Assembly: GCA_001603415.1 (NCBI GenBank)
Contig: LUYY01000122.1
Span: 1 to 16,422, forward strand
Length of the DNA stretch: 16,422 nt
From: Bacteroidales bacterium Bact_07
GTDB taxonomy: Bacteria; Bacteroidota; Bacteroidia; Bacteroidales; Tenuifilaceae
Direction: 5' to 3'
Made by a program: the position numbers and the translations under genes. Of the stretch, positions 14,847 through 16,422 are shown in pieces; positions within the stretch are counted from its first letter, which is position 1, and every line of letters starts with the position of its first letter. The notes beneath the pieces are model-generated. The model searched no databases, was not told the origin of the DNA, and worked only from the letters and a program-made list of their open reading frames with translations.

Positions 14847-16322
14847 ATGGCAAAGGAAATTACAAGTAGAAGCGAAAATTATTCGCAGTGGTATAACGAT
14901 ATCGTGGTTAAGGCAGGGTTGGCTGATTACTCTGCGGTACGAGGGTGTATGGTTATAAAGCCATACGGATATGCAATTTGGGAAAAAATGCGCGACCAAC
15001 TGGACAGGATGTTTAAGGAAACAGGCCATCAAAATGCATATTTCCCATTATTTATCCCAAAATCATTCTTCAGTCGCGAGGCTGCTCACGTTGAGGGTTT
15101 TGCCAAGGAATGTGCTGTGGTAACCCACTATCGCCTTAAAAATGATCCCAATGGAAAGGGTATAATTGTTGATGAGGATGCTAAGCTCGAGGAAGAGCTT
15201 ATTGTTCGCCCTACATCGGAAACCATTATCTGGAACACTTATAAAACCTGGATCCAATCGTATCGCGATTTACCCATTCTGATTAATCAGTGGGCTAATG
15301 TAGTGCGGTGGGAAATGCGTACCCGCTTGTTCCTTCGTACTGCCGAGTTCCTATGGCAGGAAGGCCATACCGCTCACGCAACTATGGACGAGGCTGTTGA
15401 GGAGGCCGAGCGTATGATTAATGTGTACGCTTCTTTTGCCCGCGAATGGATGGCTATGCCGGTATTGGTTGGGAGAAAATCGGAATCGGAACGCTTTGCG
15501 GGTGCTGTCGATACCTATACCATCGAGGCACTAATGCAGGATGGAAAAGCCTTACAGGCAGGCACCTCGCACTTCCTTGGACAGAATTTTGCCAAGGCAT
15601 TCGATGTTAAGTTTCTAAATAAAGAAGGACAACAGGAGTACGTTTGGGCTACTTCGTGGGGGGTTTCAACCCGCCTTATGGGTGCTCTGGTAATGACCCA
15701 CTCCGACGATAATGGGTTGGTTTTACCCCCTAAACTTGCTCCCACTCAGGTTGTTTTTGTACCCATTTACAAGAACGACGAAGAACTTTCAACTATCACC
15801 CAGGTTGTTGAAAAGCTTAGGGCACAACTTCACTCAAAGGGTGTCACAACCTATTACGACAATAGGGATAACTATAAGCCCGGGTTTAAGTTTGCTGAAC
15901 ATGAGATGCGTGGTGTTCCTGTAAGGGTTGCCATTGGTCCAAAAGATATTGAGAAGGGAACTGCCGAGGTTGCTCGCCGCGATACCCTTCAAAAACAGTT
16001 TGTTGCACAAGAGCACCTTACCGATACAATAGTCGCTTTGCTCGACGACATCCAGCAGAACCTGTACAAGCGTGCTTTGGAATTTCGTGAAAGTAGCACC
16101 GTAAAGGTCGATTCGTACGATGAGTTCAAGAAAGTAATAGCCGAAAAGGGAGGCTTTGTAATGGCTCACTGGGATGGAACGCCTGAAACCGAGGCTTTAA
16201 TCAAAGAGGAAACCAAAGCAACTATTCGTTGCATCCCACTCGATATGCCCGAAGAAGATGGAAAATGTATTGTTACAGGCAAACCATCGAAACGAAGGGC
16301 TATTTTTGCTCAGGCTTACTAA
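14847..16322 (+). CDS. proS: Prolyl-tRNA synthetase, archaeal/eukaryotic (type 3) form
   Basis: Attaches proline to tRNA-Pro in the cytoplasm. 491 residues from the ATG at 14847; extending upstream to 14757 adds 30 residues that are not part of the family, and M-A-K-E-I-T-S-R is the usual start. The class II catalytic core shows R-P-T-S-E (121-125) and motif 2 with F-L-R-T-A-E-F-L-W-Q-E-G-H-T-A-H around Arg164. There is no editing (INS) insertion domain between motifs 2 and 3, unlike the E. coli form. The anticodon-binding domain follows (about 290-390), then the extra C-terminal domain of this type, with two cysteines (C-I-P and C-I-V-T-G) and the characteristic terminal Tyr in F-A-Q-A-Y. 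It stands alone, divergent from the lipoprotein gene, with its own terminator. Confidence 0.97.
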   Translation: MAKEITSRSENYSQWYNDIVVKAGLADYSAVRGCMVIKPYGYAIWEKMRDQLDRMFKETGHQNAYFPLFIPKSFFSREAAHVEGFAKECAVVTHYRLKNDPNGKGIIVDEDAKLEEELIVRPTSETIIWNTYKTWIQSYRDLPILINQWANVVRWEMRTRLFLRTAEFLWQEGHTAHATMDEAVEEAERMINVYASFAREWMAMPVLVGRKSESERFAGAVDTYTIEALMQDGKALQAGTSHFLGQNFAKAFDVKFLNKEGQQEYVWATSWGVSTRLMGALVMTHSDDNGLVLPPKLAPTQVVFVPIYKNDEELSTITQVVEKLRAQLHSKGVTTYYDNRDNYKPGFKFAEHEMRGVPVRVAIGPKDIEKGTAEVARRDTLQKQFVAQEHLTDTIVALLDDIQQNLYKRALEFRESSTVKVDSYDEFKKVIAEKGGFVMAHWDGTPETEALIKEETKATIRCIPLDMPEEDGKCIVTGKPSKRRAIFAQAY

Positions 16323-16340
16323 TTTTTATTCAATATTTTA

Positions 16341-16370
16341 AAAAAAAGGCTGCTTTTGGCAGCCTTTTTT
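16341..16370 (+). terminator. Rho-independent terminator of proS
   Basis: ggctgc (16348-16353) and gcagcc (16359-16364) pair around a 5-nt loop. The stem is extended by an A-run on the left (16341-16347) and a T-run on the right (16365-16370). It begins 18 nt after the proS stop. Confidence 0.9.
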
Positions 16371-16372
16371 GC

Positions 16373-16404
16373 TTTGCTTACTTTTGATATTTGATGTATA
16401 TTTG
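16373..16404 (+). promoter_or_regulatory. Bacteroidetes-type promoter for a gene beyond the window
   Basis: TTTG at 16373-16376, a 20-nt spacer and an exact TAnnTTTG box, TATATTTG, at 16397-16404. This is the best two-part promoter match in the window. It starts just after the proS terminator and points out of the right end. Confidence 0.6.
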
Positions 16405-16422
16405 AAATTCTTAAACTAAGTT

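Overview
The window looks like chromosomal DNA of a member of the Bacteroidota, probably order Bacteroidales. The grounds are the gene families (a DUF349 repeat protein beside pyrG and yidC, a fused formiminotransferase-cyclodeaminase, an OmpP1/FadL-type porin, an archaeal/eukaryotic-type prolyl-tRNA synthetase), promoter boxes of the Bacteroidetes TTTG / TAnnTTTG kind, and start codons that with one exception lack a Shine-Dalgarno sequence. No species can be named from this alone.

Layout. Positions 1-1248 hold no credible gene. They are a mosaic of dispersed repeats: two copies of a 176-bp palindrome-rich element, several separate hairpins, an A/T-rich TTGAATTT-type array and a heptamer/decamer tandem array. 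Next come a small heat-shock protein (hsp20) with its own terminator and a run on the + strand of a five-repeat DUF349 protein, pyrG and yidC. An intergenic stretch (7462-7857) carries a second heptamer/decamer array. It is followed by hutI, a DUF4197 lipoprotein and ftcD, which supply the last two parts of histidine breakdown to glutamate. A large shared hairpin separates ftcD from a convergent pair on the - strand: an OmpP1/FadL-like outer-membrane protein and, upstream of it, a Tyr/Trp- and Ser-rich lipoprotein. That lipoprotein gene is divergent from proS, which ends with a terminator and is followed by a good promoter for a gene outside the window.

Working together. hutI and ftcD act in sequence: imidazolonepropionate to N-formiminoglutamate, then transfer of the formimino group to tetrahydrofolate and release of ammonia. 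The DUF4197 lipoprotein sits between them, 4 nt after hutI. pyrG, yidC, proS and hsp20 are housekeeping or stress genes. The least explained parts are the repeat islands, the low-complexity lipoprotein with its unusual Shine-Dalgarno sequence, and the place of DUF4197 in the histidine cluster. I saw no mobile-element protein, CRISPR array, tRNA or rRNA, and no clear multi-gene defence or biosynthetic system.
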